Shown piece after piece: positions 17,918 to 26,496 of a stretch of DNA of 64,000 nucleotides (positions are counted from its first letter, which is position 1; the number at the start of each line of letters is the position of its first letter). The stretch is from positions 90,843 to 154,842 of the forward strand of contig NZ_FNYV01000003.1 in NCBI RefSeq assembly GCF_900109115.1, read 5' to 3'. Under the pieces are notes generated by a model, which saw only the letters and a program-made list of their open reading frames with translations, searched no databases and had not been told where the DNA came from. Made by a program: the position numbers and the translations under genes. This stretch comes from Micromonospora phaseoli. Its GTDB lineage: Bacteria; Actinomycetota; Actinomycetes; Mycobacteriales; Micromonosporaceae.

Positions 17918-19183
17918 ATGCCCCAGCAGCAGTCCTCCCCTCTCGCGTTCTTCGATAACGCGAACTCGCAGCCAGATTTCACCGTTGGCCTGCGCGGATA
18001 CAACACCGGTCAGGTCGACGACTTCATCGGCCGGCTGAACGGCGCGCTGAGCCAGGCCAACAAGGACCGCGCCGACGCCGAGCAGGCGCTCAACGACGCG
18101 CAGCGCCGGCTCCGGCAGTCCGAGCAGCGGCTCACGGCCCTTGAGCAGAAGCTCACCGACACCAGCAAGCAGCTGGAAGAGAACAGCCGACCCACCCTGT
18201 CCGGCCTCGGCACCCGGGTGGAGCAGATCCTCCGGCTCGCCGAAGAGCAGGCGAACGACCACCGCAACGAGGCCAAGCGCGAGTCGGAGGGGATCCTCTC
18301 CGCCGCCCGTCTCGAGGCTCGGGAGATCACCGACAAGGCGCGCGCCGAGGCGGCCGCGATGAAGGCCAACGCGGAGCGGGAGGCGGGCAACGTCCGCACG
18401 ACCGCCGAGCGGGAAGCCGCCGAGGTCCGCGTCCAGGCCCGTCGTGAGGCCGACACGCTGCGCGCCGACGCCGAGCGGGAGACCAAGCAGCAGCGCACGG
18501 TGACCGCCCACGAGGTCGCCGAGCTGAAGTCGACCGTGGAGCGGGAGGTGGCCACCCTGCGCGCCACCGCCGAGCGGGAGATCACCCAGCAGCGGGCCAA
18601 GGCCGCCCGCGAGGCCGAGGACAAGCGCGCCGAGGCGACCAAGCTGCTCACCGACGCCCGCGACAAGCGCGACAAGGACCTCCAGGCACTGGACCTCCAG
18701 CTCGCCGAGCGTCGGGAGAAGGCCGAGCGCGAGGAGTCGGAGCGGCACGCCGCCCAGGTCGCGCAGACCCAGAAGCTGGTCAGCGAGGCCGAGCAGCGGG
18801 CCCGGGCCGCCCAGGAGCGGGCCAAGGAGATCGAGCAGCGCGCCGAGGCCCGTCGGGTCGAGTCGGAGCGCAACGCCACCGAGACGGTCGAGAAGGCCAA
18901 GGCGCTTGCGGACCGGACGCTGAACGAGGCGCGCGCCGAGTCGCAGCGTCTGCTCAACGAGGCGCGCACCGAGGCGGAGCTGACCACTCAGGCGGCTCGC
19001 CGCGAGGTCGAGGACCTCACCCGGCAGAAGGACGCCGTCACCTCGCAGCTCGGGCAGATGCTCTCCGGTCTGGCCGGCATCGTCCCGGGCGTGCCCGCCG
19101 CGAACGCGGCCGGCACGGACAAGCCGGCCGCCAAGAAGGCGGACGACGCCGACGACAAGGTGGCCGCAGAGACCGCCGGCTGA
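17918..19183 (+). CDS. FilP-like cytoskeletal coiled-coil protein with DivIVA-type N-terminus
   Basis: 421 residues. A short N-terminal DivIVA-like segment (GLRGYNTGQVDDFIGRL, about 25-41) is followed by almost continuous coiled coil rich in Ala, Glu, Arg and Lys to about residue 375, then an Ala/Lys/Asp tail. The segment LGTRVEQILRLAEEQA and the closing LTRQKDAVTSQL resemble Streptomyces FilP as I recall it. Such proteins assemble filaments at hyphal tips and support polar growth. In Streptomyces filP and scy lie beside epimerase, thiolase and argK/meaB genes, matching the order here. A second, longer paralogue follows. Confidence 0.8.
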   Translation: MPQQQSSPLAFFDNANSQPDFTVGLRGYNTGQVDDFIGRLNGALSQANKDRADAEQALNDAQRRLRQSEQRLTALEQKLTDTSKQLEENSRPTLSGLGTRVEQILRLAEEQANDHRNEAKRESEGILSAARLEAREITDKARAEAAAMKANAEREAGNVRTTAEREAAEVRVQARREADTLRADAERETKQQRTVTAHEVAELKSTVEREVATLRATAEREITQQRAKAAREAEDKRAEATKLLTDARDKRDKDLQALDLQLAERREKAEREESERHAAQVAQTQKLVSEAEQRARAAQERAKEIEQRAEARRVESERNATETVEKAKALADRTLNEARAESQRLLNEARTEAELTTQAARREVEDLTRQKDAVTSQLGQMLSGLAGIVPGVPAANAAGTDKPAAKKADDADDKVAAETAG

Positions 19184-19358
19184 GGCGAATCCACCGGGGC
19201 ATGACCACGGCGCGGGGTGGCATCGGGTGACCGGTGACACCCCGCGCCGCCCTGCGTCCAGGAACCTACCGGTACCGGCCCTCCCGATGCGCGAAGTAGG
19301 TCCCAACAGGGGCGTCCGTATCGCCCCAGGAGGGCCCGATGCGTGTGAGGATGGGAGC

Positions 19359-21593
19359 ATGTCGCACGGCGAGGAACTCTTCGCGCTCGGCGGGGACGTG
19401 ACCACGGAGCCCAGCTTCGAGTCCGCCCTACGGGGGTACGAGAAACGACAGGTCGACCGCTACGTCGCTCGTGCGGAGCACGAGATCGCCGCGCTCGCGG
19501 CCGAGCGTGAACAGGCGTACACACAGATCCACAAGCTGGCCGGCCAGGTCGAGGTGCTGCAGCGCGACCTCGCCCAGGTACGCAAGCAGGTCGGCGCCGT
19601 CGACCGGGCCGCGTTCCGGCACCTCGGTCCACGGGTGGAGCAGATCCTCACGCTGGCCGAGGAGCAGGCCGAGGACATCCTCACCGCCGCGCACGAGGAG
19701 ATCGAGGCCCGCCGGGCCACCGCCGAGCACATCATCGAAGAGGCCCGGGTCGAGGCCGCCAGGGCACTCAAGGACTTCGAGATCGCCCTGGCCGCCCGCC
19801 GTGCCGAGGAGGAGCGGCACGCCGCGACCCGCCGGGCGCAGGCGGAGGCCGCCAGCCGAGCGGCCGAAGAGGAGGCCGCCCGGCTGCGCAAGACCGCCCA
19901 GGAGGCGCTGGCCAAGGCCGAGCAGGAAGCCACCCAGCTGCGCGACGCCGCCAAGGAGATCCACACCCGGGCCCAGCAGGAGGCGACCCGGCTGCGCGAG
20001 TCGGCCCGCGAGGCACACGCCAACGCCCAGCAGGAGGCGACGCAGCTGCGCGACGCCGCCAAGGAGGTGCACGCCAACGCCCAGCAGCAGGCCAAGCGCC
20101 TGGTCGACCAGGCCACCGAGGCCGGGCGGGCCACCCACGCCAAGGCCAGCCAGGAAGCCAAGCAGATCATCGACGACGCCTCCGAGGCCGGTCGGGCCGC
20201 CCGCAACAAGGCCCGCCAGGAGGCCGAGCGGCTGACCACCCAGGCGACCGAGGCGGCCCGTCGCACCCGCGCCGAGACCGAGGCGTACGCCCAGCGGATG
20301 CGCGGTGAGACCGAGGCCTACGTGCAGCACGCCCGGGCACAGGCGCAGCAGGAGCTGGGCGCCTGGCGGGCCGGGGTGGAGAAGGAGGTCAACGGCCGGC
20401 GCGAGGCCGCTGACCGGGAGCTGGCCGAGCGCAAGGCGACCGCCGACCGCGAGTTCACCACCCGTCGTGACCAGTTGGAGAAGCAGTACAAGACGCGCAG
20501 CGCCGAGCTGGACGAGCGGATCCGCAGTCGCACCGCCGAGCTGGAGTCCGGGTTCGAGACCCGCCGTGCGGAGCTGGAGTCGGCGTACACCACGCGGCGT
20601 AACGAGATCGAGCAGGGCGCCGACCAGATCCGCCAGGCCGCCGAGCAGGACGCGGCCACCCTGCGGGAGCAGGCGCAGGAGCAGGCCGGCGAGCTGCTGC
20701 GGCAGGCCGAGACCGAGGTGGCCGAGAAGCGGCGCGAAGTCGACGAGTACGCCGCCACCACCCGCCGCGAGACCGACGAGTACGCCACCACCACCCGCCG
20801 CGAGGCCGACGACCACGTCACCGCGGTGCGCCGTGAGGCGGACGAGCACGTCGCGGCGTCCCGCCGCCAGTTCGAGGAGTACGCGGCCACCACGCAGCAA
20901 CACCTGGCCACCACGCAGCAGCACCTGGCCGCGACCCAGCAGGAGGCGGCGTCCGGCCGCCAGCAGCTCGCCCAGGTGATGCTGGAGATCGCCAAGGCCC
21001 AGCAGCAGCTCGCCGACCTGCGCCAGGAGACCTGGAAGTCCCGGCAGGAGTCCGACGAGTTGCAGCGCAAGCTGCTCGACCTGCGGCTACAGGGGACCTC
21101 GGTGCCCGACGGCCCGACCTCGCCGGCACCGGCCGGCTCGGCCGCACCCGCCGGCCCGGTCGCGCCGACCGCAGCCGGTGCCGAATCGGTCAACGGCGGG
21201 CGCCCCGCCGGAGACAACGCCCTCGCCGTCCCCACCGCCAGCACGGCCAACGGCGTACGCCCGGCCGGTGACAACGTCCCCGCCGGGGCCTCGGCGAACG
21301 GTGGACGCCCCGCCGGCGACGAGGCCGGTCCGGCGACGAAGCCGGCGGCGGAGCCGGTCACCACGGTCGAGGACGCCTCGGCGACCAAACCCGCCACGGC
21401 ACCGACCAGTATCGACGGTGGCACGGCGAGCGCCGGGGTCGACGGCGAACCGACGGTGGCGGCGGTACCGGGCGAGGGCGGCCGGGGCGCCACCCCGACG
21501 AAGATCACCAGCACCGGCGAGAACGGCAAGCGCCCGACCAAGCCGACCACCGACGAGCGCAGCGCCAAACCGAGCAAGGTCACCTCCGACTGA
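19359..21593 (+). CDS. Long DivIVA-domain coiled-coil protein, Scy/FilP-like
   Basis: 744 residues from the ATG at 19359. An N-terminal DivIVA-like motif (LRGYEKRQVDRYVARAE, about 26-42) leads into coiled coil to about residue 585. The middle (about 190-340) has 11-residue-type repeats with QEAT(Q/R)LR cores, and about 450-500 shows repeated TTRRE(T/A)DE(Y/H) units. The last 150 residues are Pro/Ala/Gly-rich and probably disordered. By position and form it is the partner of the upstream FilP-like protein and probably part of the polarisome scaffold. Repeat number may vary between strains. Which Streptomyces protein it matches best needs alignment. Confidence 0.78.
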   Translation: MSHGEELFALGGDVTTEPSFESALRGYEKRQVDRYVARAEHEIAALAAEREQAYTQIHKLAGQVEVLQRDLAQVRKQVGAVDRAAFRHLGPRVEQILTLAEEQAEDILTAAHEEIEARRATAEHIIEEARVEAARALKDFEIALAARRAEEERHAATRRAQAEAASRAAEEEAARLRKTAQEALAKAEQEATQLRDAAKEIHTRAQQEATRLRESAREAHANAQQEATQLRDAAKEVHANAQQQAKRLVDQATEAGRATHAKASQEAKQIIDDASEAGRAARNKARQEAERLTTQATEAARRTRAETEAYAQRMRGETEAYVQHARAQAQQELGAWRAGVEKEVNGRREAADRELAERKATADREFTTRRDQLEKQYKTRSAELDERIRSRTAELESGFETRRAELESAYTTRRNEIEQGADQIRQAAEQDAATLREQAQEQAGELLRQAETEVAEKRREVDEYAATTRRETDEYATTTRREADDHVTAVRREADEHVAASRRQFEEYAATTQQHLATTQQHLAATQQEAASGRQQLAQVMLEIAKAQQQLADLRQETWKSRQESDELQRKLLDLRLQGTSVPDGPTSPAPAGSAAPAGPVAPTAAGAESVNGGRPAGDNALAVPTASTANGVRPAGDNVPAGASANGGRPAGDEAGPATKPAAEPVTTVEDASATKPATAPTSIDGGTASAGVDGEPTVAAVPGEGGRGATPTKITSTGENGKRPTKPTTDERSAKPSKVTSD

Positions 21594-21642
21594 CCGGCAC
21601 CCGACCTGGTGCGGGCGACACGTGCAGCCGGGCTGCCGACGA

Positions 21643-21981
21643 TCACGGCAGCTGGCTGCGGTCGGCGCGACGGCGCGGCGTGCTCCACCCGAGGAACCGG
21701 CCGAAGATCACCTTCGGCTCCGGGCCGTCGTGCGGGTTGAGCCGGTAGAGGTCGCGCATGGCCTCGCACATCAGGCCGGCGAGGTAGACCGACAGACCGG
21801 TCAGGTTGCGCGCGTACTCCGCCCGTAGCAACAGCCGGGCCGGCGCGCACGGCCACGGCTGCCCACAGGCCCGGCAGCACCAGATCGGCCGCAGCGGCGT
21901 GTGCGGGGCCCGGGCGCCGGGCGGATCGGGACGCTGCGGGTGCGGGCCGTGTCCCGGGGTGGGTAGCCGCTTCACACGCAC
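21643..21981 (-). CDS. Small CxxC protein divergent from an XRE regulator
   Basis: 112 residues. The conserved core is CRACGQPWPC (about 34-43), followed by a helix LLLRAEY and a C-terminal FLGW motif. Homologues are common in actinomycetes beside XRE-DUF5753/DUF397 genes and are sometimes labelled flavin reductase without clear support; I assign no function. The GTG at 21981 is chosen because GGAGG (21987-21991 on the minus strand) lies 5 bases upstream. The longer in-frame reading back to 22818 is antisense to the regulator gene and is not real. A hairpin, 22013-22050, lies in the leader. Confidence 0.65.
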   Translation of the reverse strand: MRVKRLPTPGHGPHPQRPDPPGARAPHTPLRPIWCCRACGQPWPCAPARLLLRAEYARNLTGLSVYLAGLMCEAMRDLYRLNPHDGPEPKVIFGRFLGWSTPRRRADRSQLP

Positions 21982-22012
21982 GTCGACCTCCACAGAAAGC
22001 CTCGGGTGGGGA

Positions 22013-22050
22013 GGGGCCGCCCCGGCACGGGGGAAGGGCGGGGCGGCCCC
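22013..22050. promoter_or_regulatory. Inverted repeat in the leader between the divergent regulator genes
   Basis: GGGGCCGCCCC at 22013-22023 is perfectly inverted at 22040-22050, with 16 bases between. It lies about 30 bases upstream of the small CxxC gene and could be a transcript hairpin or a regulator-binding site. Confidence 0.4.
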
Positions 22051-22224
22051 GGAGGCAGAACCCGCCCCAGCCCTGCATGGCGTGGAGCGGATCCGCATGC
22101 GTGACAGTCTGCTCATGGCGGGACTACGCTCGGAAGGCATCGAGGCTGGTCGTGGCGTCTCTGCGCAGCCGCCGCGCCGCCTGCGAATGCCGAGTGATTC
22201 TCGACCGGTGACTGTGGAGGCGTT

Positions 22225-23025
22225 GTGGAAGAGTCGACGGCGGACCTGATCCGGGCGCAGCTGCGCCGGCTGCGCAGCGCCGCTGGTCTCAACCAGGAGG
22301 AGTTCGGCAAGCTGGTGCACTACTCGGCGTCGATGGTCTCCGCCGTCGAGACCGGCACCCGGCCGTACGATCGGCCGTTGCTCGCCCGCGCCGACGAGGT
22401 GCTGGCCTCCGGCGGGCTGCTGGTGTCGCTGCTGCGGATCGCCGAGCGGGAGGGCCAGCCGTCCTGGTTCCTGCCCTGGCTGGACGCCGAACGCCTGGCC
22501 CGGCAGCTCCGGGTCTTCCAGCCCACGCTGATCCCGGCGCTGCTCCAGACCGAGGGCTACGCCCGCGCGGTGATCCGCTGCGACGACCTGCTCAGCGACG
22601 AGGAGGTGGAGCGGCGGGTCGCGGCCCGGCTGGACCGGCAGGCGATCCTCGCCCAGCCCGACCCGCCGCAGCTCATCGCGGTCGTCGACGAGGCGGTGCT
22701 GCACCGCCGGGACGAGCGTTTCCGGGCGCTCATGGTGCACCAGGTCGAGCACCTGATCGCCTGCGCCGAGCGGCCGAACGTCAGCATCCACGTCATCCCG
22801 CTCAGCGTCGGCCTGCACATCGGCCTGTCCGGGCCGTTCTCGCTGGCCCGGGGCGCGGACGGGGGCTGGGTGGCGATCATGGAGAACCAGTTGACCGCCT
22901 CGCCGACCGATGGCGAGGCGGATCTGGCTACGCTGTCGGCGCGCTGGGAGACGGTGCGCAACGAGGCCCTGTCCCGCCAGCAGTCCGTCGAACTCCTCAA
23001 GGAAGTGGTGAAGTCATGGCCCTGA
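22225..23025 (+). CDS. XRE-family regulator with DUF5753 domain (WhiJ-like)
   Basis: 266 residues. An N-terminal helix-turn-helix (about 8-65; LNQEEFGKLVHYSASMVSAVE) is followed by a DUF5753 domain (about 85-260) starting at FLPWLDAE. WhiJ-type regulators in Streptomyces control developmental and antibiotic genes together with a small DUF397 protein. The GTG at 22225 has GGAGG four bases before it. The gene overlaps the downstream DUF397 gene by 10 bases, so the two are coupled. DNA target and signal are unknown; autoregulation of the divergent intergenic region is plausible. Confidence 0.88.
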   Translation: MEESTADLIRAQLRRLRSAAGLNQEEFGKLVHYSASMVSAVETGTRPYDRPLLARADEVLASGGLLVSLLRIAEREGQPSWFLPWLDAERLARQLRVFQPTLIPALLQTEGYARAVIRCDDLLSDEEVERRVAARLDRQAILAQPDPPQLIAVVDEAVLHRRDERFRALMVHQVEHLIACAERPNVSIHVIPLSVGLHIGLSGPFSLARGADGGWVAIMENQLTASPTDGEADLATLSARWETVRNEALSRQQSVELLKEVVKSWP

Positions 23026-23198
23026 CCGGCGCGATCTGGCGCACCGCCACCCGCAGCGGGAACACCGACTGCGTCGAGGTGGCCGACAACCTGCCCGGCG
23101 TGGTCGCGGTCCGCGACAGCAAGGACCGGCCGGGCCCGGTGCTCACGTTCACCCCGCAGACCTGGCGCACCTTCGTCACCCGACTCAAGCAGAGCTGA
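23016..23198 (+). CDS. DUF397 protein
   Basis: 60 residues with the DUF397 pattern: W....S...CVEVA near the N-terminus, VAVRDSKD and a final FTPQTWRTFV. DUF397 proteins accompany WhiJ-like regulators and probably act as their antagonists or cofactors. The 10-base overlap with the regulator gene argues for a stoichiometric partner. The genetic layout resembles a toxin-antitoxin pair, but toxicity is not implied by sequence. Confidence 0.88.
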   Translation: MALTGAIWRTATRSGNTDCVEVADNLPGVVAVRDSKDRPGPVLTFTPQTWRTFVTRLKQS

Positions 23199-23305
23199 TC
23201 CGCCGCACCCGCTCGGGGCCGGCCCGTCCACGCCGTCAGCTCGACAGCGCCCGCACACCACCACACCGACCCAGCCGCCCACGCCGGCGGCAGGGCGGCG
23301 CGGGC

Positions 23306-24115
23306 TCACTCGGCGCGGCGCTGCGGTGGACCCGACACCGGAGTGTCGGCGAACGCGGCGACGGTTCGGTCGGCGTACGCGCTGGCGTCGCCGGTCTCCA
23401 TCGGGCCGTCCCAGGTGGTCGACAACGGCACCGGCACCGCCGGGTTGACCCGCCGGACCACCTCGTCCAGCACGGTCTCGGCGTCACCGACCCACAGATG
23501 CTTCGCCCCGGGCACCCCGACCACCTCGGCCTGCGGCACCACCGCGAAGCGCTCCCGGGCCTGCTCCGGGCGCAGGTAGTCGTCGAACTCCGGCACCAGC
23601 GCGGTCACCGGCCTGCCGGACTCGGCCCACTGGGCCAGGTCGGCGGCGCCGGAGTAGCGCAGCGGCGGGGAGAGCAGGATCGCACCGGTCACCGACGGGT
23701 CGCAGCCGTAGCGCAGCACCAGGTCGGTGCCGAACGACCAGCCGAGCAGCCAGACGTTCGGCAGTTCGTGGAACTCGGCGTACTCGATGGCGGCGGCCAC
23801 GTCGTAGCGCTCACCGACCGCCGAGTCGAAGCTGCCCTCGCTGGTGCCGCGCACGCTGCTGGTGCCCCGGGTGTTGAAGCGGAGCACCGCCAGGTCGGCG
23901 AGCGCGGGCAGTCGCCAGGCCGCCTTGCGGAGCACGTGGCTGTCCATCATCCCGCCGTGGGTGGGCAGCGGATGCAGGCAGACCAGGGTGCCCGCCGGCT
24001 CCCGGTCCACCGGGCGGGCCAGTTCGCCGACCAGCCGCAGGCCGTCGGCGGTGTGCAGCTCGATCTCCTCCCGGTGCCCGGGCAGGATCGAGGACGCACG
24101 GATCGGTGTACTCAC
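23306..24115 (-). CDS. Alpha/beta hydrolase
   Basis: 269 residues. Nucleophile Ser in GWSFG, acid probably in PEFDD, histidine in AKHLW, and an oxyanion strand VCLHPLPTHGG. This fits the dienelactone hydrolase-like/TEX30-type group of small hydrolases. Substrate is unknown. It is transcribed away from the DUF397 gene end and has a dispersed repeat immediately upstream of its start (24143-24198), which could carry or disturb its promoter. Confidence 0.8.
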   Translation of the reverse strand: MSTPIRASSILPGHREEIELHTADGLRLVGELARPVDREPAGTLVCLHPLPTHGGMMDSHVLRKAAWRLPALADLAVLRFNTRGTSSVRGTSEGSFDSAVGERYDVAAAIEYAEFHELPNVWLLGWSFGTDLVLRYGCDPSVTGAILLSPPLRYSGAADLAQWAESGRPVTALVPEFDDYLRPEQARERFAVVPQAEVVGVPGAKHLWVGDAETVLDEVVRRVNPAVPVPLSTTWDGPMETGDASAYADRTVAAFADTPVSGPPQRRAE

Positions 24116-24142
24116 CCGCCCATTCTCCCGCGCCCCGTTTAG

Positions 24143-24198
24143 ATGTAAGGAAGGGCCCCCTATTAACGCCTGCGGTAGAGCAGGGGCCCCCTATTAAC
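24143..24198 (+). repeat. Dispersed palindromic repeat, copy 1
   Basis: About 56 bases containing two direct copies of GGGCCCCCTATTAAC (24153-24167 and 24184-24198), preceded by GATGTAAGGAA. A near-identical copy lies inverted at 31658-31714. It is intergenic, 27 bases upstream of the hydrolase start. The two ends can pair through their GGGGCCCC cores. It is probably a REP/MITE-like family of this genus. Confidence 0.75.
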
Positions 24199-24219
24199 AA
24201 ACTGTGCCGCCGAGCGGCC

Positions 24220-24546
24220 TCAGCCGTGGCGGTGTGCACCACGCCCGCGCTGGATCGCCGGCAACCGCCGTTCGCGGGCCTGCCAGCAGCCGCTGTGCCA
24301 GTGCCGCCGGTCGGTGAGGTCACCCCGGCCGTCCGCCGGCCAGGCCACGACGTGCGCCACGCCGGGCCGGATCTCCTGGTCGCAGCCGGGACACCGGTAC
24401 ATCTTGGCGGACGCCCCGCCACTGATCCCGCGTACCTGCCAGTCGCCGTCACGCCACTGCTGGACGGAGGCGACACCGTGCCGCGCTCGCTCGGCGTCCA
24501 GCCGGTCGGCGTCGTCACGACGGGGACGGTTACGACGAGGACTCAC
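24220..24546 (-). CDS. Small putative zinc-binding protein
   Basis: 108 residues. Arg-rich N-terminus, then CPGCDQEI, a spacer, and HWHSGCW, which looks like a treble-clef-type zinc site (two Cys, then His and Cys). Conserved actinobacterial proteins of this form are annotated as ATP/GTP-binding without evidence; I assign no function. The start is GTG at 24546. It lies downstream of the fused dehydrogenase on the same strand, 34 bases after that gene's end on the map and transcribed toward the hydrolase. Confidence 0.6.
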   Translation of the reverse strand: MSPRRNRPRRDDADRLDAERARHGVASVQQWRDGDWQVRGISGGASAKMYRCPGCDQEIRPGVAHVVAWPADGRGDLTDRRHWHSGCWQARERRLPAIQRGRGAHRHG

Positions 24547-24580
24547 GTCGTCAGCCTACGGGCGCACCAACGACCACAGC

Positions 24581-26365
24581 TCAGCGGCGGGTGTGGTCGC
24601 GGAAGCCACGGCCGGCCTTGCGGCCCAGGTAGCCGGCGGTGACCAGGTGCTCCAGCAGCGGCGCCGGGGCGAAGCCCGGTTCGCGCAGTTCCAGGTACAG
24701 CTCCCGCTGGATGGCCAGCGACACGTCCAGGCCGACGACGTCGAGCAGCTCGAACGGGCCCATCGGGTAGCCGCAGCCGAGCTTCATCGCGTGGTCGATG
24801 TCGTCGGCCGTGGAGTAGCTGGCCTCCAGCATGCGTACCGCGTCGTTTAGGTACGGGAACAGCAGCGCGTTGACGATGAAACCGGACCGGTCACCGCAGA
24901 CCACCCCGGTCTTGCCGAGGGTGGCACAGACCGCGCGGGCGGTGGCGATGGTCTCCGCCGAGGTGCGGATCGTCTGCACGATCTCCACCAGCGCCATGAC
25001 CGGTGCGGGATTGAAGAAGTGCAGCCCCACCACGTCGGCCGGGCGCTGGGTGGCCATCGCCACCTCGATCACCGGCAGCGAGGAGGTGGTGGTGGCCAGT
25101 ACCACGCCGGGCTTGCAGATCTCGTCCAGGCTGGCGAAGAGCGCCTTCTTGACGCTCAACTCCTCGACCACCGCCTCGACCACCAGGTCGACGTCGGCCA
25201 GGTGCTCCAGCGTCGCCGACCAGTTGATCCGGCCGAGCGCGGCGTCCCGGTCGGTCTCGCTGAGCCTGCCCCGGACCACGCCCTTGTTGAGCGAGGTCTT
25301 GACGGTCTCGAACACTGCCGCGGACTTCTCGGCTCCCCGGGTCACCGAGACGACCTCGTAGCCGGCCGTGGCGAAGACCTCGATGATCCCGACGGCCATC
25401 GTTCCGGAGCCCACGACGCCGATCTTGGTCGCGGTCGCGGGGGCCGGTGCGGGCCCCGCCGGGGCCGGGGTCTGCTCGTCCGGTACGACCTTCGGCGAGC
25501 CCGGCCGCTCGTAGGTGTAGAAGCCCCGGCCGGATTTCCGCCCGAGCAGACCCGCCGTCACCATCTGCTTGAGCAGCGGCACCGGGGCGTGGCGGCGGTC
25601 CCGGCCACCGCGCCGGTACATGGTGTCCAGGATCTCGTACGCGGTGTCCAGGCCGATCAGGTCCATCAGCGCGAGCGGGCCCATCGGCAGCCCACAGCCC
25701 AGCTTCATCGCGGCGTCGATGTCCTCCCGGGTGGCGTACCGGGACTCGAACATGTCGACCGCGTGGTTGAGGTATCCGAAGAGCAGCGCATTGGCGATGA
25801 AACCGGCCCGGTCGCTGATCGTCACGTCGACCTTGCCGAGCCGCTTGCAGAGGGCCTCCACGTCCGCCACCACGTCGGCGGAGGTGACCACCGTACGGAC
25901 GACCTCGACCAGCTTCATCACCGGCGCGGGGTTGAAGAAGTGGATGCCGATGACCTGGTTGGGGCGGGCGGTGGCCACGGAGATCTCGGTGACGCTCAGC
26001 GACGAGGTGTTGGTGGCGAGGATGGCCTCGGCCTTGCAGACCCGGTCCAGTTCGGCGAAGATCCGCTGCTTGAGGTCGAGGTGCTCGGGTACCGCCTCGA
26101 TCACCAGGTCCACCGAGTGCAGCGCGTCCAGCCCGACCTGGAAGTCGACGCGGGCCAGCAGGGCGTCCCGGTCGGCCTCGGCGAGCTTGCCCTTGGCGAC
26201 CGCCCGGTCGGTCGAGCCGGTCAGGTTGGCCCGACCACGTTCCAGGGCGGCGTCGGAGATCTCCACGGCGACCACGTCGACACCGTTGCGGGCGAACACC
26301 TCGACGATGCCGGCACCCATGGTGCCCAGACCCACCACACCCACGCTGGTGAACTCGCGCGCCAC
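24581..26365 (-). CDS. Tandem-fused 3-hydroxyacyl-CoA dehydrogenase (two complete copies)
   Basis: 594 residues from the GTG at 26365, which has AGGGGAGG 7 bases upstream. Two full 3-hydroxybutyryl-CoA dehydrogenase units are joined by a Pro/Ala linker at about 290-310. Each has a Rossmann motif (GLGTMGAG in the first, GSGTMAVG in the second), the HFFNPAPVM active-site segment and a C-terminal dimerisation domain with CGLPMGP or CGYPMGP. It should oxidise 3-hydroxyacyl-CoA with NAD, or run in reverse to make 3-hydroxybutyryl-CoA. The natural enzyme is a dimer of single units, so this may be a built-in dimer. A single-unit paralogue is at 35651-36499. Confidence 0.9.
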   Translation of the reverse strand: MAREFTSVGVVGLGTMGAGIVEVFARNGVDVVAVEISDAALERGRANLTGSTDRAVAKGKLAEADRDALLARVDFQVGLDALHSVDLVIEAVPEHLDLKQRIFAELDRVCKAEAILATNTSSLSVTEISVATARPNQVIGIHFFNPAPVMKLVEVVRTVVTSADVVADVEALCKRLGKVDVTISDRAGFIANALLFGYLNHAVDMFESRYATREDIDAAMKLGCGLPMGPLALMDLIGLDTAYEILDTMYRRGGRDRRHAPVPLLKQMVTAGLLGRKSGRGFYTYERPGSPKVVPDEQTPAPAGPAPAPATATKIGVVGSGTMAVGIIEVFATAGYEVVSVTRGAEKSAAVFETVKTSLNKGVVRGRLSETDRDAALGRINWSATLEHLADVDLVVEAVVEELSVKKALFASLDEICKPGVVLATTTSSLPVIEVAMATQRPADVVGLHFFNPAPVMALVEIVQTIRTSAETIATARAVCATLGKTGVVCGDRSGFIVNALLFPYLNDAVRMLEASYSTADDIDHAMKLGCGYPMGPFELLDVVGLDVSLAIQRELYLELREPGFAPAPLLEHLVTAGYLGRKAGRGFRDHTRR

Positions 26366-26401
26366 GACCCGGCCTCCCCTGTCCGCTTCCGCACGGCCGG
26401 A

Positions 26402-26419
26402 CATGAACGGCCGCTAAGG
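26402..26419 (-). promoter_or_regulatory. Operator candidate upstream of the fused dehydrogenase
   Basis: Minus-strand CCTTAGCGGCCGTTCATG, related to the icmA site. It overlaps a TAACCT -10-like box (minus strand of 26417-26422), so it would cover the transcription start. Confidence 0.38.
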
Positions 26420-26496
26420 TTATGCGCGCGAGTCTGCCATGTGACGCACCGTTGTCGAGACGCCGTGGGATAACTCACCGGTCATACCCGCGGCCG

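Noticed and set aside
21982..22818. Extension of the small CxxC protein to a 391-residue reading
   Set aside because: The added part is exactly antisense to the XRE regulator and the ribosome-binding site supports the GTG at 21981.
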